Assembly (NCBI GenBank): GCA_945860355.1
Contig: CAMARB010000014.1
Location: 1-39,787, forward strand
Reading direction: 5' to 3'
Length of the DNA stretch: 39,787 nt
Origin: Chthoniobacter flavus
GTDB taxonomy: Bacteria; Verrucomicrobiota; Verrucomicrobiia; Chthoniobacterales; Chthoniobacteraceae
A program made the position numbers and the translations under genes. Shown here in pieces: positions 25,858 to 35,127 of this stretch. The notes under the pieces were generated by a model that saw only the letters and a list, made by a program, of their open reading frames with translations, was not told the origin of the DNA and searched no databases. The first letter of the stretch is position 1. Each line of letters starts with the position of its first letter.

Positions 25858-27312
25858 ATGCGTATCCCCCTCGTCCACAGCACCCTCTGGAGCCTGAGTC
25901 TGGCTGTTGCCGCCGTTTCCGGCCCCCTCCGCGCCGCCGAATCCGCCGCGCCCCAGTTCCAAAACGCCGACCGTGTTTGTTTCGTCGGCGACAGCATCAC
26001 GGCCGGGGGCGTCTATTCGACTTACCTCAAGATCTTCTACGCCACGCGGTATCCCGGCCGCGAAATCGCGTTCTCCAACGCCGGCAAATCCGGCGGAAGC
26101 GCCGCGGACGCCTTGAACCGGCTGGCCTGGGATATCCTGGTCAATCGTCCGACCGCAGCGACGGTGTCCTTTGGGATGAACGACATGAGCCGGCTGCACC
26201 TGGGCTTGAGCGGGACCCCGGAAGCGCTGGAGCAAGCCGTCCAAGAACGGATCAAGACCGTGGAAGCGAATTACAACAAGCTGCTCGACGGTCTTTCGGC
26301 GGCGAAACTCACCCTCATCGGCCCGTCGCCCTACGACGACACGCTCCAGGTCGAAACCAAAATCGAACGTTCCAACCTCGCCATGGCCAGGTGGACCGCG
26401 CGCCTTGAACAAATCGCCAAACAACGCGGCGCGGGGTTCGTGGACATGGGCGCCGCATTAAACCCGGTCAACACGCGGCTCCAGGCGGCGGACCCGGCGG
26501 CAAGCATCGTGGGCAAAGACCGGGTCCATCCCGGGCCCGCCGGCCATCTCCTGATGGCCATGGCCATCCTCAAGGCCCAGAACGTGGATCCCGAGGTCTC
26601 GCGGATCCAGATCGACGCCGGGACCGGCAAACCCGGGCCCCTGGTCAACTGCGCGGTGGAAGAACTCCGGACCGGCGCGCAGGGAGTGGATTTTTTCTGC
26701 CGCGAAAATGCGCTGCCCTTCGTGCTTCCGCTCGAGGGCGGGATGCGCGGGGCGGCATTCTGGGGCATCGCGGAAAAGGCGGCGGCCCAGATCGAAGCCG
26801 TCGGCGGCCCGGAGCTGATCCCGTTCCAGAGCGAACTCAACCGGGAGACCCTCCGTGTGACGGGGCTCAAGGGCGGCCGTTACGAGGTGCGGATCGACGA
26901 GCAGCTGATTGGCGAATACGGGGCCGAGGAGCTCGGCGCCGGGATCAACCTGGCCGACAACCCCAAAACGCCGCAACACGCCCAGGCGCTGGCCCTGGCC
27001 AAATCGCTGGAGGCGGTCCGCGGCCTGGACAGCACGTTTTTCCGGCTGGTCGCCCACGTCCGCGGCAGTTTCCTTGAGCCCGCCAATGTGGCCATCCAGG
27101 ACGAGGCCGCCGTGGAGCAATGCCTCAAGGAGGCGATCGCGAAACTGCCGCCGGACAACTACGGCCGGGGCATGGCGGAACGTTACTCAAAGAGCGTGCC
27201 GGGCCAGGCGGCCAAAAAGCTGGAGGAACGCGAGAGGTTGCTCGCCCAAATCCGCGAACAAAACGTCCTGAAACCGCACCGGTTCCGCGTCACGCGCACC
27301 GCCGCGCAGTGA
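25858..27312 (+). CDS. Exported SGNH/GDSL hydrolase-family protein
   Basis: The protein has 484 residues. The ATG at 25858 starts a clear signal peptide (MRIPLVHSTLWSLSLAVAAV); an earlier ATG at 25813 belongs to the decayed cupredoxin stump. Block I is FVGDSITAGG with the nucleophile S46, block III is GMNDM with N108, and the catalytic D221 and H224 are in KDRVHPG. The C-terminal ~250 residues are an additional region not typical of small esterases, with helical segments resembling those of PVC exported proteins. It probably de-esterifies a carbohydrate (acetyl or similar) outside the cytoplasm. It precedes the sulfite dehydrogenase pair by 81 bases and may share its transcript. Confidence 0.87.
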   Translation: MRIPLVHSTLWSLSLAVAAVSGPLRAAESAAPQFQNADRVCFVGDSITAGGVYSTYLKIFYATRYPGREIAFSNAGKSGGSAADALNRLAWDILVNRPTAATVSFGMNDMSRLHLGLSGTPEALEQAVQERIKTVEANYNKLLDGLSAAKLTLIGPSPYDDTLQVETKIERSNLAMARWTARLEQIAKQRGAGFVDMGAALNPVNTRLQAADPAASIVGKDRVHPGPAGHLLMAMAILKAQNVDPEVSRIQIDAGTGKPGPLVNCAVEELRTGAQGVDFFCRENALPFVLPLEGGMRGAAFWGIAEKAAAQIEAVGGPELIPFQSELNRETLRVTGLKGGRYEVRIDEQLIGEYGAEELGAGINLADNPKTPQHAQALALAKSLEAVRGLDSTFFRLVAHVRGSFLEPANVAIQDEAAVEQCLKEAIAKLPPDNYGRGMAERYSKSVPGQAAKKLEERERLLAQIREQNVLKPHRFRVTRTAAQ

Positions 27313-27393
27313 CGCCGTGGACCGGTTCCCCGCCGGAACCCGAGGGTGACCGTTGCGCTTGCCCCAAAGGCAAATCCCTCTAGTTTCGCGGCC

Positions 27394-28632
27394 ATGGACA
27401 TCCCTCCCGTTCCGGTTCCCCGGTTTGCCCGGCGCGATTTTCTTCAGCGAACGGCTTGGCTGGCAGCCGCCGCGGCAACGTCCCCGTGGCGGATGCTGGC
27501 GCAGGAAACGGCGACCCTGCCCTTCGCCAACGGGGAACGTCCCCTGGTGCGGTATCCCCAGAAACGCCCCCTGCTCCGGCTCACCTCGCGACCGCCCCAG
27601 CTCGAGACGCCCTTCGCGGTTTTCAACGAGGGCCCCATCACCCCCAACGACGCCTTTTTCGTCCGATACCATCTGCCCCAAATACCCACCGAAATCGACC
27701 CGGACACGTTCCGCGTCACGATCCGCGGCAACGTGCGCGCTCCGTTGAGCCTGTCCCTTGCGGACATCAAAACCGGCTTTGAGGAGGTGGAACTGGTGGC
27801 CGTCAACCAGTGCTCCGGCAACAGCCGCGGTTTTTTCGAGCGCCGCGTGGGCGGCGGCCAGCTCGGCAACGGCGCCATGGGCAACGCGCGTTGGCGCGGG
27901 GTGCGGCTCAAGGATGTCTTGGAAAAAGCCGGGGTCGGTTCGGGCGCAAAACAGGTCACGTTCAACGGGCTCGACCAGCCTGCGGTGGCGCAGACCCCCG
28001 ATTTTGTGAAGGCGCTCGAGATCGACCACGCCCTCGACGGCGAGGTGATGCTCGCCTACGGGATGAACGGCGAGGATCTCCCGCTCCTCAACGGATACCC
28101 GCTGCGCCTGGTGGTGCCGGGTTATTACGGCACCTACTGGGTCAAACATCTCAGCGAAATCACGGTCGTCGACGAGGTGTTCGACGGGTTCTGGATGGGC
28201 ACGGCTTACCGGATCCCGAACACGCCGGGCGCGTGCCTGCCCCCGGGGACCGCCGCCAAATCGACGGCGCCGATCGGCCGGTTCAATGTGCGCTCGTTTA
28301 TCACCAGCCCCGGCGACGCCGCCACTCTGACCGTCGGCCGCGAGATTTTTGTGCGCGGGATCGCTTTTGACGGAGGCGCGGGCATCCGCGAGGTGCTGGT
28401 CTCGGCCGATGGCGGGCGCTCCTGGCAGGCGGCCCAGCTCGGGAAAGATCTGGGCCGGTATTCTTTCCGGGAATGGACCCTCGCGTTGACTCCCACCGCG
28501 GTCGGCGCGTTGGAGTTGAAGGTCAAGGCCACCAACCGCCTCGGTGAATCCCAGCCGCTGGAGCCCCTGTGGAACCCGGCCGGCTACATGCGCAACGTGG
28601 TGGAAACCGTGCGCGTCCAGGTGACGGCCTAA
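27394..28632 (+). CDS. sorA: Molybdopterin sulfite oxidase-family dehydrogenase, SorA-like
   Basis: The protein has 412 residues. The ATG at 27394 gives a twin-arginine signal (RFARRDFLQRTAWLAAAAA), as needed for export of folded molybdoenzymes. NQCSGNSRG contains C140, the expected cysteine ligand to molybdenum, and LRLVVPGYYGTYWVKHL is a cofactor-binding segment of the family. A Mo-co dimerisation immunoglobulin-like domain follows (REVLVSADGGRSWQAAQLG). It should oxidise sulfite to sulfate in the periplasm and pass electrons to the cytochrome encoded ten bases downstream, as in SorAB. Other substrates of the family cannot be excluded, so the symbol is a working name. Confidence 0.85.
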   Translation: MDIPPVPVPRFARRDFLQRTAWLAAAAATSPWRMLAQETATLPFANGERPLVRYPQKRPLLRLTSRPPQLETPFAVFNEGPITPNDAFFVRYHLPQIPTEIDPDTFRVTIRGNVRAPLSLSLADIKTGFEEVELVAVNQCSGNSRGFFERRVGGGQLGNGAMGNARWRGVRLKDVLEKAGVGSGAKQVTFNGLDQPAVAQTPDFVKALEIDHALDGEVMLAYGMNGEDLPLLNGYPLRLVVPGYYGTYWVKHLSEITVVDEVFDGFWMGTAYRIPNTPGACLPPGTAAKSTAPIGRFNVRSFITSPGDAATLTVGREIFVRGIAFDGGAGIREVLVSADGGRSWQAAQLGKDLGRYSFREWTLALTPTAVGALELKVKATNRLGESQPLEPLWNPAGYMRNVVETVRVQVTA

Positions 28633-28642
28633 CTTTTCTCCC

Positions 28643-28957
28643 ATGAAAACTCGCCTCTCCCTTCTCCTTTGCGCCGCAGCGTTGAGCGCCCCGGGGTTTT
28701 CCAAGCCGCTCAAAATTGAGCTACCCCCTGAAACCGCGGGGTTTAAGCCCGGGCCGGGCGCCGAACTCGCGACGGGCCAATGCCTGGCGTGTCATTCCGC
28801 GGAATACATCACCACCCAACCGCCGCTGCCCGCGTCGTTCTGGAAAGCCAGCATCGAAAAAATGCGGACGAAATACGGCGCGCAGATCGCGCCGGACCAG
28901 GCGCAGGCGCTGGTGGATTACCTCGCACACTCCTCGGCGGCGCCGGAAAAGAAGTAG
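28643..28957 (+). CDS. sorB: Mono-heme cytochrome c, SorB-like electron acceptor
   Basis: The protein has 104 residues with a signal peptide (MKTRLSLLLCAAALSAPGFS). The heme motif CLACH is at 47-51, followed by SAEYITTQPPLPASFWKASI and KMRTKYGAQI, which match SorB-type small cytochromes; the methionine there is the probable sixth ligand. It should accept electrons from the adjacent molybdoenzyme. Spacing of ten bases indicates co-transcription. A decayed second copy lies at 35877-36050, on the far side of the pseudopilin operon. Confidence 0.88.
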   Translation: MKTRLSLLLCAAALSAPGFSKPLKIELPPETAGFKPGPGAELATGQCLACHSAEYITTQPPLPASFWKASIEKMRTKYGAQIAPDQAQALVDYLAHSSAAPEKK

Positions 28958-28988
28958 CCGCAACTCCGGAGGGGGCGGACACCTTCAC

Positions 28989-29032
28989 GCGGAACAGCGG
29001 AGAGCGCGGAGAGCTTTTTGAAAATCACTGAA
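28989..29032 (+). repeat. Dispersed GC-rich repeat, copy 3 (short)
   Basis: This truncated copy reads CACGCGGAACAGCGGAGAGC and continues to AGCTTTTTGAAAATCACTGA. The typical ends are missing. It sits just after the sorB gene, at the left border of the block holding the pseudopilin operon. Confidence 0.65.
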
Positions 29033-29123
29033 TCGGAGCCGGGATCCGTCCCCCGTTCCCAGATCGTCCCCCCCCTGGACTGGGCATCATCCGGCTTGGA
29101 CGCCGAGAACCGTGGCCGTTCGT

Positions 29124-29912
29124 TTAACGCCCCTTGCCGCTGCCTTCGGGCTTGGCTCGCTGACTCAGATACGTTTGATACGCGGCGAATTCATCCATTT
29201 TTGCGCGCACGACCGCTGGCACGTGAACTCCACTGCTCGGTGGCGCCTCAAAGGTGAATTTGCCGAGCGTGTGGCCCGCCTTAAATGCAACCGGCAAACC
29301 TGTCTCAACGTTAAACCACGCTTCGCGGACGTCTTGTTTTGAACCATCAAGGATGGCATCCAGCTGTTCCGGGTTCGCTGGCTCCCTTCCAACGTCGCGG
29401 AAATATGCGCAGAGCTGACCTTGGGCGGCTTCGACTTTGACGAAAAGTTTCGGCGTAACCCAGTGGACGCCCGGAATGTGCTTGCGAAACAGTTGCTCAA
29501 CCGTCGGATAGCTGGCCAGATCCTGGAGTAGGACATCCTTGCTCCGCGCAGTCGCCAAAAACTCGTAGTTCCCGGATTGAAATGCCTCCTCCTTCTGGCC
29601 GCTTTCCATAACGGTGATCCGCGCGGATACCGGCTCGGCGATCACGTAGCGGACAGCCGCCTCGCGCGACCCTGCGGCGGGATCGATGGCTTTTTCGGCC
29701 CCCCCGTCTTTTCTGCCATTTTCGCGGGTCTCTTTGTAGCTGTAATGCACCGTCCACGCCAACGGACCTGGCGGCGGGACGACGACAACTTTTGGCGGGC
29801 CCGCCAATTGCGGTGCCGCCGACTGTGAATAGCCAGCCAGCACCCCGGCCAAGCTCAGACACACCGCGCTGACGTGAACACCGAGCCGCTGTGACAAAGT
29901 TCGCGTATTCAT
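29124..29912 (-). CDS. Exported hypothetical protein, last gene of the pseudopilin operon
   Basis: The protein has 262 residues and I do not recognise a family. A signal peptide is visible (LGVHVSAVCLSLAGVLAGYSQ), then a proline-rich linker (KVVVVPPPGPLAWTVHY). The rest appears alpha/beta, with a YSYKETRENGRKDGG loop near residue 60 and one later cysteine in GQLCAYFRDVG. It starts 12 bases after the stop of the cassette A gene and is on the same strand, so it is likely co-transcribed. It may be a secreted substrate or assembly partner of the pseudopilin system, which is inference. Its 3' end is the left limit of the block. Confidence 0.7.
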   Translation of the reverse strand: MNTRTLSQRLGVHVSAVCLSLAGVLAGYSQSAAPQLAGPPKVVVVPPPGPLAWTVHYSYKETRENGRKDGGAEKAIDPAAGSREAAVRYVIAEPVSARITVMESGQKEEAFQSGNYEFLATARSKDVLLQDLASYPTVEQLFRKHIPGVHWVTPKLFVKVEAAQGQLCAYFRDVGREPANPEQLDAILDGSKQDVREAWFNVETGLPVAFKAGHTLGKFTFEAPPSSGVHVPAVVRAKMDEFAAYQTYLSQRAKPEGSGKGR

Positions 29913-29924
29913 AAATGTTGCAGC

Positions 29925-32900
29925 CTATTCGAAGATCGTTTCCCGCTGGATATCGACAATCTCCCCCGTGAACCGGTCGATCGCGATATGATACCAGAAC
30001 CGGCGTTCGCCGGACCTGATGAACGTAGCCAACGATGTGGCGGAGGGCGGCAGCTTGCCGCTTTGCGCGATGACATCCACCAACAAGTTCCAAGTCCGGG
30101 TATTGGCCGGATCCGCCAGGGCGCGGGTGATGACTTGGCGATCCTTATGGTTAACCACTCCAGTGACGCCGATGTTGCTGTCGACGGGGATGCTCGTGGT
30201 GACTTTCCCCGCGAGCGCGGCAATACCCGCCGGGTTGAGCAACGGTTGCGCATCGAGTTCGGCCCGAATCGCGAGGGCGTAGTCTTTTGCCTTCTGGCTC
30301 GGGAGCGCCGCCCCTTCGCGGATCGCCGCCCCGCTCAGCAGCGCCTCCAGCACCGCCGCCGGTGCCGCGTTGGGATTGACCACCCCGGCACGGATCGGTT
30401 TTTCCGTCAAACTGAAGAGGTCGAGCAAAGCGCCGTCGCCCGGGTTGGACGGGTCGTCCGGGTCGCCAAACAGGTTGAGCGACGTCCAGGGATCATCCCG
30501 AAATGCCAAGCCCATGTCGGCCACGCTTTGGAACGGTCGATTGAGGATCTCCGGCCGCTGGCTGGGCACGGTAAAGGGCGCGCCAGCATCGGCCGGCCGC
30601 CGTATGCCATCGCGATTGACGATCACGGAAGGACTACCAATTTTGGGATTAGACTCGTATTGCTCGGGGATTCTTCCACCAGGCGACGTCCACGCGGCTG
30701 GCGGCCAAAATAGGTGAGTATAACGCAGGGGGCCGGTGGTTTTATTGATCGCAAGGCTTCCCCCGGTTGTGGAGGAGAGTCCGTAACGCGTGGTGCGCGG
30801 ATCGATAAACATCGCATGTAACTGAACGTGGTTTCCTCTCGTGGCAACGAGAGCGTTGGTGTCCCCAGGCAATACACTCACCACATAACCATGAGTTTGC
30901 GACCAATTAGGGATCACTTGATAATTTACCCAGACTCCGCCGATGTTCTTCTGCAGAGCGAACGTCATCGGCACGTTGTAGTTTGAAAACAGGCCATGCT
31001 GCCCATAGCGCTGGTTATGGAGCGCTGCACTGGTATAGGGAGCGTTCACCTCACCGACGTTATAGCCAATCACCGGCATGCTCGCTCCCGCAATGGTGTC
31101 GATCGGCTGGGCTGATGTCGCTCTCGCCACGGTCGGTTTCAGATAGATTGGCTGCGAAAAGCTGTTCGCGGCATCGACATTGAATCCGATATAGTCTGTC
31201 GCGAAAGCCGCCGTCCGGACCGGCGATTTTACTTCATAACTACGATTGTATACAGGATCGGGGTCAGTGTAGTCCTGCGCACGTAATGTGAACCATGTCA
31301 TATGGCTTTGCCCGGCGAAAGCGATGCGGAAGCTCCCCGCCGCGACTCTGCCATCCGCCACGTTCTTATGCGGATTCCACAGCTGGAAGGTGATGAAGGT
31401 GGCGGCCTTCGAATCATTGGGCTCCGGAGCCAGGTCGCGTCGGCGGAAGCGCGACTCGCCGAGAAAATGGAAATAGGGCAGATTTTCCACCCCCGCGACA
31501 TCATCGACGCGGACGCCGGTCAGGGGATTGGCAACGCCGTATTGGATGATGGTGGGGTCATCGTTGGCGTCCCACTGATCGATAATCGAGGCGCCGATGC
31601 GCAGGATCTGGTAGCTGCTCTTGTTGTCACGGCCTGTGTCGGTAAAGAGGCTGTCCTGAAGCATGGGATTGGCGATAGACCCCTCCAGCAATCCCGCCTT
31701 GAGCATTTCAAAAAAATCCGGCTCGCGATTGGCCGCGGCGACTTGGTCGAGCCGCAACACTGTCACGTTGGTCGAATTGCGATAGAGCCACGTGCTGCCG
31801 CCAGTCCCGTTGACCGGTGTCAGGCCGAAATACAGCGCGATGTCGGCAAGGTTTTGGGGAGCTTCGAAGGCCTTGAGTTTGGACAGCGGGAACCGGGTGA
31901 GAATCAACGGTTCTCCGACGACAGCGGTTGTGCCGTCGCGCCGGGTGAACGGACTCAACACGCGCACACCGGTGAAGCGTCGATTGACGGCAGTCGGCAG
32001 GTCTTGATTGGTCTTGTACTGGAACCCGGTGCCGGCATCGATGGTCGGCGCCCAGGACGGCTGGTTGAGTTCGCGACTGGCGGTGGTGAGAAACGGCAGC
32101 AATGCGGCGGGCAAGAGCGCTGGATTGGCCTTTTGGTAGGCGATCAGGTCGTTGCGGCCCAGGAACAGATTATCGGATTGCCCGCCTACTACCGGTGTGC
32201 GCATCCAGCCATAGGGTTCGCCCCAGGTCTTCACCAGCGCTTGCAGCGCATTGGCGCCGCCGGCCGGGTGGCGCCAATCGACGACCTTGCTGATGTTCGT
32301 GGTGGCGCCGGGCAGAACTTTGAGATCAGCCCAAAGCAGCGAGCCTTTTCTGGAAACATCCAACGCCGGCGCGGCATTGCCATAACCGGCGACGTTGATG
32401 TCGAGCAGGCCGGAAACATCGTAAACCTGATAGGCATAGCGGCCGACGACATAATCCGGGTTCGGCGCGCCAGTCGCGGTGAGCGACGTGGCGTTGGCTC
32501 TGGCGTTGTTATCCGTCGTCGGATTGGTCCCATTGCGCGCGGTGTAAATCCAGTCTGGGACTTGCCCCGTCTGAAGGTTGAGGGCGGGCTCAAAAAAGAC
32601 CGGCGCGCTCCAACGGGTTTCCGCCACCTTGCGGCCATCCATCGCCGGCGTGGCGGTGGAGACGTTTGAGGCCCGTGCGCTGCCGGCGGGCGGATTGAGG
32701 GCGGCATTGTGGAATGGCACATTATTGGCGCTCTGTTTGAACAATAGCGCAAGTCTCGGATCGGCCAGCACCGCCGCTTTAACCGCGCGCTCGGGTCGCA
32801 TGCTGGCAGGGGTTTGGACGCTGAAGGAGTTCTTCTGATCGGGCGTGACACTGAGGCTGGTGGCGCCCGCCTTCATTTCGCCCACGAGATCGGCGATCAC

Positions 32901-33101
32901 GGTGGATTTGGCCAACTCCGCGATAGTCTCGGCCTGGCGGATTGCGACGTCGGCGACCGAACGGTTGCCGTTGGTAGACGCCGTCAGCATGAAGGCCAGG
33001 ATCAACCCCAACAGCAATGCCACCAGCGACAACACCACCACCAGCGCGACCCCCGAATCACGGGTACTGCCACGGGCCAGAAAAACGGAGGAAGCTTTCA
33101 T
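29925..33101 (-). CDS. Verru_Chthon cassette protein A-like, large PilX-type protein
   Basis: The protein has 1058 residues. The ATG at 33101 overlaps the stop of the previous gene (ATGA); an earlier TTG at 33128 is rejected. After a short basic leader comes SGVALVVVLSLVALLLGLILAFMLT (shown here only in part as SGVALVVVLSLVALLLG), a single hydrophobic helix like the N-terminus of PilX/GspK minor pseudopilins but lacking the usual Glu5. The rest is a long extracytoplasmic region without cysteines of note, rich in Asn, Thr and aromatic residues. It matches the A member of the four-protein cassette known from Verrucomicrobium and Chthoniobacter. A role in tip formation or export of a pilus-like machine is inferred, not shown. 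Confidence 0.82.
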   Translation of the reverse strand: MKASSVFLARGSTRDSGVALVVVLSLVALLLGLILAFMLTASTNGNRSVADVAIRQAETIAELAKSTVIADLVGEMKAGATSLSVTPDQKNSFSVQTPASMRPERAVKAAVLADPRLALLFKQSANNVPFHNAALNPPAGSARASNVSTATPAMDGRKVAETRWSAPVFFEPALNLQTGQVPDWIYTARNGTNPTTDNNARANATSLTATGAPNPDYVVGRYAYQVYDVSGLLDINVAGYGNAAPALDVSRKGSLLWADLKVLPGATTNISKVVDWRHPAGGANALQALVKTWGEPYGWMRTPVVGGQSDNLFLGRNDLIAYQKANPALLPAALLPFLTTASRELNQPSWAPTIDAGTGFQYKTNQDLPTAVNRRFTGVRVLSPFTRRDGTTAVVGEPLILTRFPLSKLKAFEAPQNLADIALYFGLTPVNGTGGSTWLYRNSTNVTVLRLDQVAAANREPDFFEMLKAGLLEGSIANPMLQDSLFTDTGRDNKSSYQILRIGASIIDQWDANDDPTIIQYGVANPLTGVRVDDVAGVENLPYFHFLGESRFRRRDLAPEPNDSKAATFITFQLWNPHKNVADGRVAAGSFRIAFAGQSHMTWFTLRAQDYTDPDPVYNRSYEVKSPVRTAAFATDYIGFNVDAANSFSQPIYLKPTVARATSAQPIDTIAGASMPVIGYNVGEVNAPYTSAALHNQRYGQHGLFSNYNVPMTFALQKNIGGVWVNYQVIPNWSQTHGYVVSVLPGDTNALVATRGNHVQLHAMFIDPRTTRYGLSSTTGGSLAINKTTGPLRYTHLFWPPAAWTSPGGRIPEQYESNPKIGSPSVIVNRDGIRRPADAGAPFTVPSQRPEILNRPFQSVADMGLAFRDDPWTSLNLFGDPDDPSNPGDGALLDLFSLTEKPIRAGVVNPNAAPAAVLEALLSGAAIREGAALPSQKAKDYALAIRAELDAQPLLNPAGIAALAGKVTTSIPVDSNIGVTGVVNHKDRQVITRALADPANTRTWNLLVDVIAQSGKLPPSATSLATFIRSGERRFWYHIAIDRFTGEIVDIQRETIFE

Positions 33102-33940
33102 GGAATGAGAAACGTGCGTTGATAACAACCAATGGCTTGCAGCGCTTCCCTGGGGAGCCCGCCGTAGCCTCCCCTTGCCAGCGAATCCCGGATGCTTGCC
33201 CAGTTCGCAAGCGTGCTGGCGCCGCCGGCCGCGTCCGGGAGCGCGTCCGGGAATTGGGCAGCTAATTGCGGCAGGAAGGTCGCCCCCACCGCGCGCCGAT
33301 TGCGGTCGTTCATGACGACCAAGCTGATAACCAGTCCACGCAGATTCGCGCTGGTGGCCGGCGCCGTGGTTTCACGGGTAATGCCGGCGGCGCCTTGGAT
33401 GAGGTATTCGATTTCAAGGCGCAGGACGCTGCCGGAGATGGCCTGCACATTGTCCGCGGGGACCGCCGGGAACGGCTGCGATGCATCGAGATTGAGCGCG
33501 GCGCCGGTGGCGGAGCCGAACGTGTTGCCAATCGAGCCTCGCTGCAGAATCTCACCCTCGTTCGCGCTGTGCGTGAGCGAGTATGTCACCAATGAGACGG
33601 CTCGGGTGCCCACGCCGCCGAGGCTGATCAGGCCGCGGCTTCTGGCGAGGAACGACATCTTGTCATTTCCGGCAACCTGCGGAGTGCCATTCAGCGAGCT
33701 GAATTCGATCCGCGCGTCCTCGCGGATCACTATTTGGGAAAGGTCTGCAGCGATTTGGTTGAAGACCTGGCGCGCGATCGCGTCGTTGGCGGATTTGCTC
33801 TCGGCGCCGCGGATGGAATTGCGGGCAGAGTTTGTCACTTGCAGCGCCAATAACAGGATAACGCTTAAGACGGACATCGCCGCCAGCAACTCGATGAGAG
33901 TGATACCCGCCAGCCGCCTGCCCTTGCTGCTGGGGTTCAT
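33098..33940 (-). CDS. Verru_Chthon cassette protein C-like pseudopilin
   Basis: The protein has 280 residues from the ATG at 33940, which overlaps the previous stop (ATGA). The leader ends RRLAG and is followed by ITLIELLAAMSVLSVILLLA, a prepilin peptidase site with Ile at +1 and Glu at +5, then an N-methylated-type hydrophobic helix. The soluble part has NSIRGAESKSANDAIARQVF, a GspJ-like start, and a C-terminal LGRR-free globular region. It should be processed by a prepilin peptidase and inserted in the inner membrane. It fits the C position of the cassette. Confidence 0.84.
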   Translation of the reverse strand: MNPSSKGRRLAGITLIELLAAMSVLSVILLLALQVTNSARNSIRGAESKSANDAIARQVFNQIAADLSQIVIREDARIEFSSLNGTPQVAGNDKMSFLARSRGLISLGGVGTRAVSLVTYSLTHSANEGEILQRGSIGNTFGSATGAALNLDASQPFPAVPADNVQAISGSVLRLEIEYLIQGAAGITRETTAPATSANLRGLVISLVVMNDRNRRAVGATFLPQLAAQFPDALPDAAGGASTLANWASIRDSLARGGYGGLPREALQAIGCYQRTFLIP

Positions 33941-34425
33941 CGCTGAAATGCCGCCACAATTTCCACCGCCCCCTGCTCTTTACCAGCCGCCGCTTCTGCC
34001 GGCCAAGTCGCGCGAAGATGCAGGCTCGGCGGTTCCGACCTGGCACCGCCCGGTATCGTGAGGGCTCCGATGATCCGGCACATCGGGTTGCCAGTCGGGC
34101 CGGCGATGTCGCCATTATCCAAAACTTTGAGATCCACCGCAGTGGTCGCGTTGTCGGCCGACGCGGCAACTATTGGAATAGCCAGCTTGTAAAGGCGGCT
34201 TTCGGACGATTTGGACTTGAGCGCCAGGTTGACGTCGTCGCGGATACTTTCCATCGCCGACATCGCGTTGCCTTCGAGGGTGGAGGCCTGGATTTGGAGC
34301 ATCCCCACTGGAATCACCCCAATCAGCGCGGTAAGCGCGAAAACGAACAGGCCCAACGCGATGACGACTTCCACCAGCGTGAAACCGCTGGCGCTGAGTC
34401 GCGGGATTAGGGTGGGGTTTTTCAT
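33937..34425 (-). CDS. Verru_Chthon cassette protein B-like pseudopilin
   Basis: The protein has 162 residues from the ATG at 34425. The leader ends LSASG and is followed by FTLVEVVIALGLFVFALTAL, a standard type IV pilin/GspI-like processing site with Phe at +1 and Glu at +5. The soluble part is short, with EGNAMSAMESIRDDVNLALK as the helix extension. It starts 15 bases after the D gene stop and its own stop overlaps the C gene start, so the four genes are tightly coupled. It fits the B position of the cassette. Confidence 0.84.
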   Translation of the reverse strand: MKNPTLIPRLSASGFTLVEVVIALGLFVFALTALIGVIPVGMLQIQASTLEGNAMSAMESIRDDVNLALKSKSSESRLYKLAIPIVAASADNATTAVDLKVLDNGDIAGPTGNPMCRIIGALTIPGGARSEPPSLHLRATWPAEAAAGKEQGAVEIVAAFQR

Positions 34426-34440
34426 TCTGGCAAGACTCGC

Positions 34441-35127
34441 TTAGCGCGCGAACTGCAAGCTCTGGCCGATCAGACCGGAAACTTGAACAGCGGCGACTTG
34501 GGTTTTAACCGAGCCCACCACCTGGCCACCGCGTGTGGCTTGTAAGCCAATCTCCGTCCAGCGGGCGAGCGTCCCGACGTCCGCAGGCGGGACCATTCGG
34601 ACGCCACTTTCTTTCGAGGAAGCAGGCAGAACCCAAGCCTCGCCCGCGGGCGAGAAGCGAATCCAAGCCGCGTCCTTCGGCCGATCGCCGTTTTGCACGA
34701 CGGGACGAATGAAACTCGAATCGAGATCGTCGCTGAGTTTGTAATCAGCAAAGCGCGGGGCGGTCCAGGCGGCGCAGGCAGTGGCCCTCGATGTCGCCGA
34801 GTCGGCGCCGTCAATCGACTCATAGACCCCGACAAAGAATTCGGTCTTGGACTCGCTAACCTGGCCCAAGCGCACCCAAACATAGGTATTCCTGGCGATC
34901 GCATGGCTTCTCGCCCGATCGAGTTGTCCGGCCACGCCCGCGGCGACGTTCACCGGGCTTTGCGCGCTGCTCTGGATGCTGAACACAGTCCCAGCCGCGC
35001 CCAGCAGAATCGACATAACACTGATGACGGCGAGCAATTCAATCAGCGTGAAACCGCGCCTGCGACGCACTCGACAGCGGGTGCTCTGACTGGGTTGGAC
35101 AACCAACATGGGAGACGGCCTTGGCAT
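34441..35127 (-). CDS. Verru_Chthon cassette protein D-like pseudopilin
   Basis: The protein has 228 residues from the ATG at 35127; another ATG at 35109 and a TTG at 35199 are possible starts. The long basic leader (QSTRCRVRRRRG) precedes FTLIELLAVISVMSILLGAA, a GspH-like pseudopilin start with Glu at +5. The soluble part includes VAAGVAGQLDRARSHAIARN, as in GspH proteins. It is the first gene of the operon. No prepilin peptidase, ATPase or secretin is encoded nearby, so these must be supplied from elsewhere in the genome if the four proteins form a pseudopilus. Confidence 0.83.
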   Translation of the reverse strand: MPRPSPMLVVQPSQSTRCRVRRRRGFTLIELLAVISVMSILLGAAGTVFSIQSSAQSPVNVAAGVAGQLDRARSHAIARNTYVWVRLGQVSESKTEFFVGVYESIDGADSATSRATACAAWTAPRFADYKLSDDLDSSFIRPVVQNGDRPKDAAWIRFSPAGEAWVLPASSKESGVRMVPPADVGTLARWTEIGLQATRGGQVVGSVKTQVAAVQVSGLIGQSLQFAR

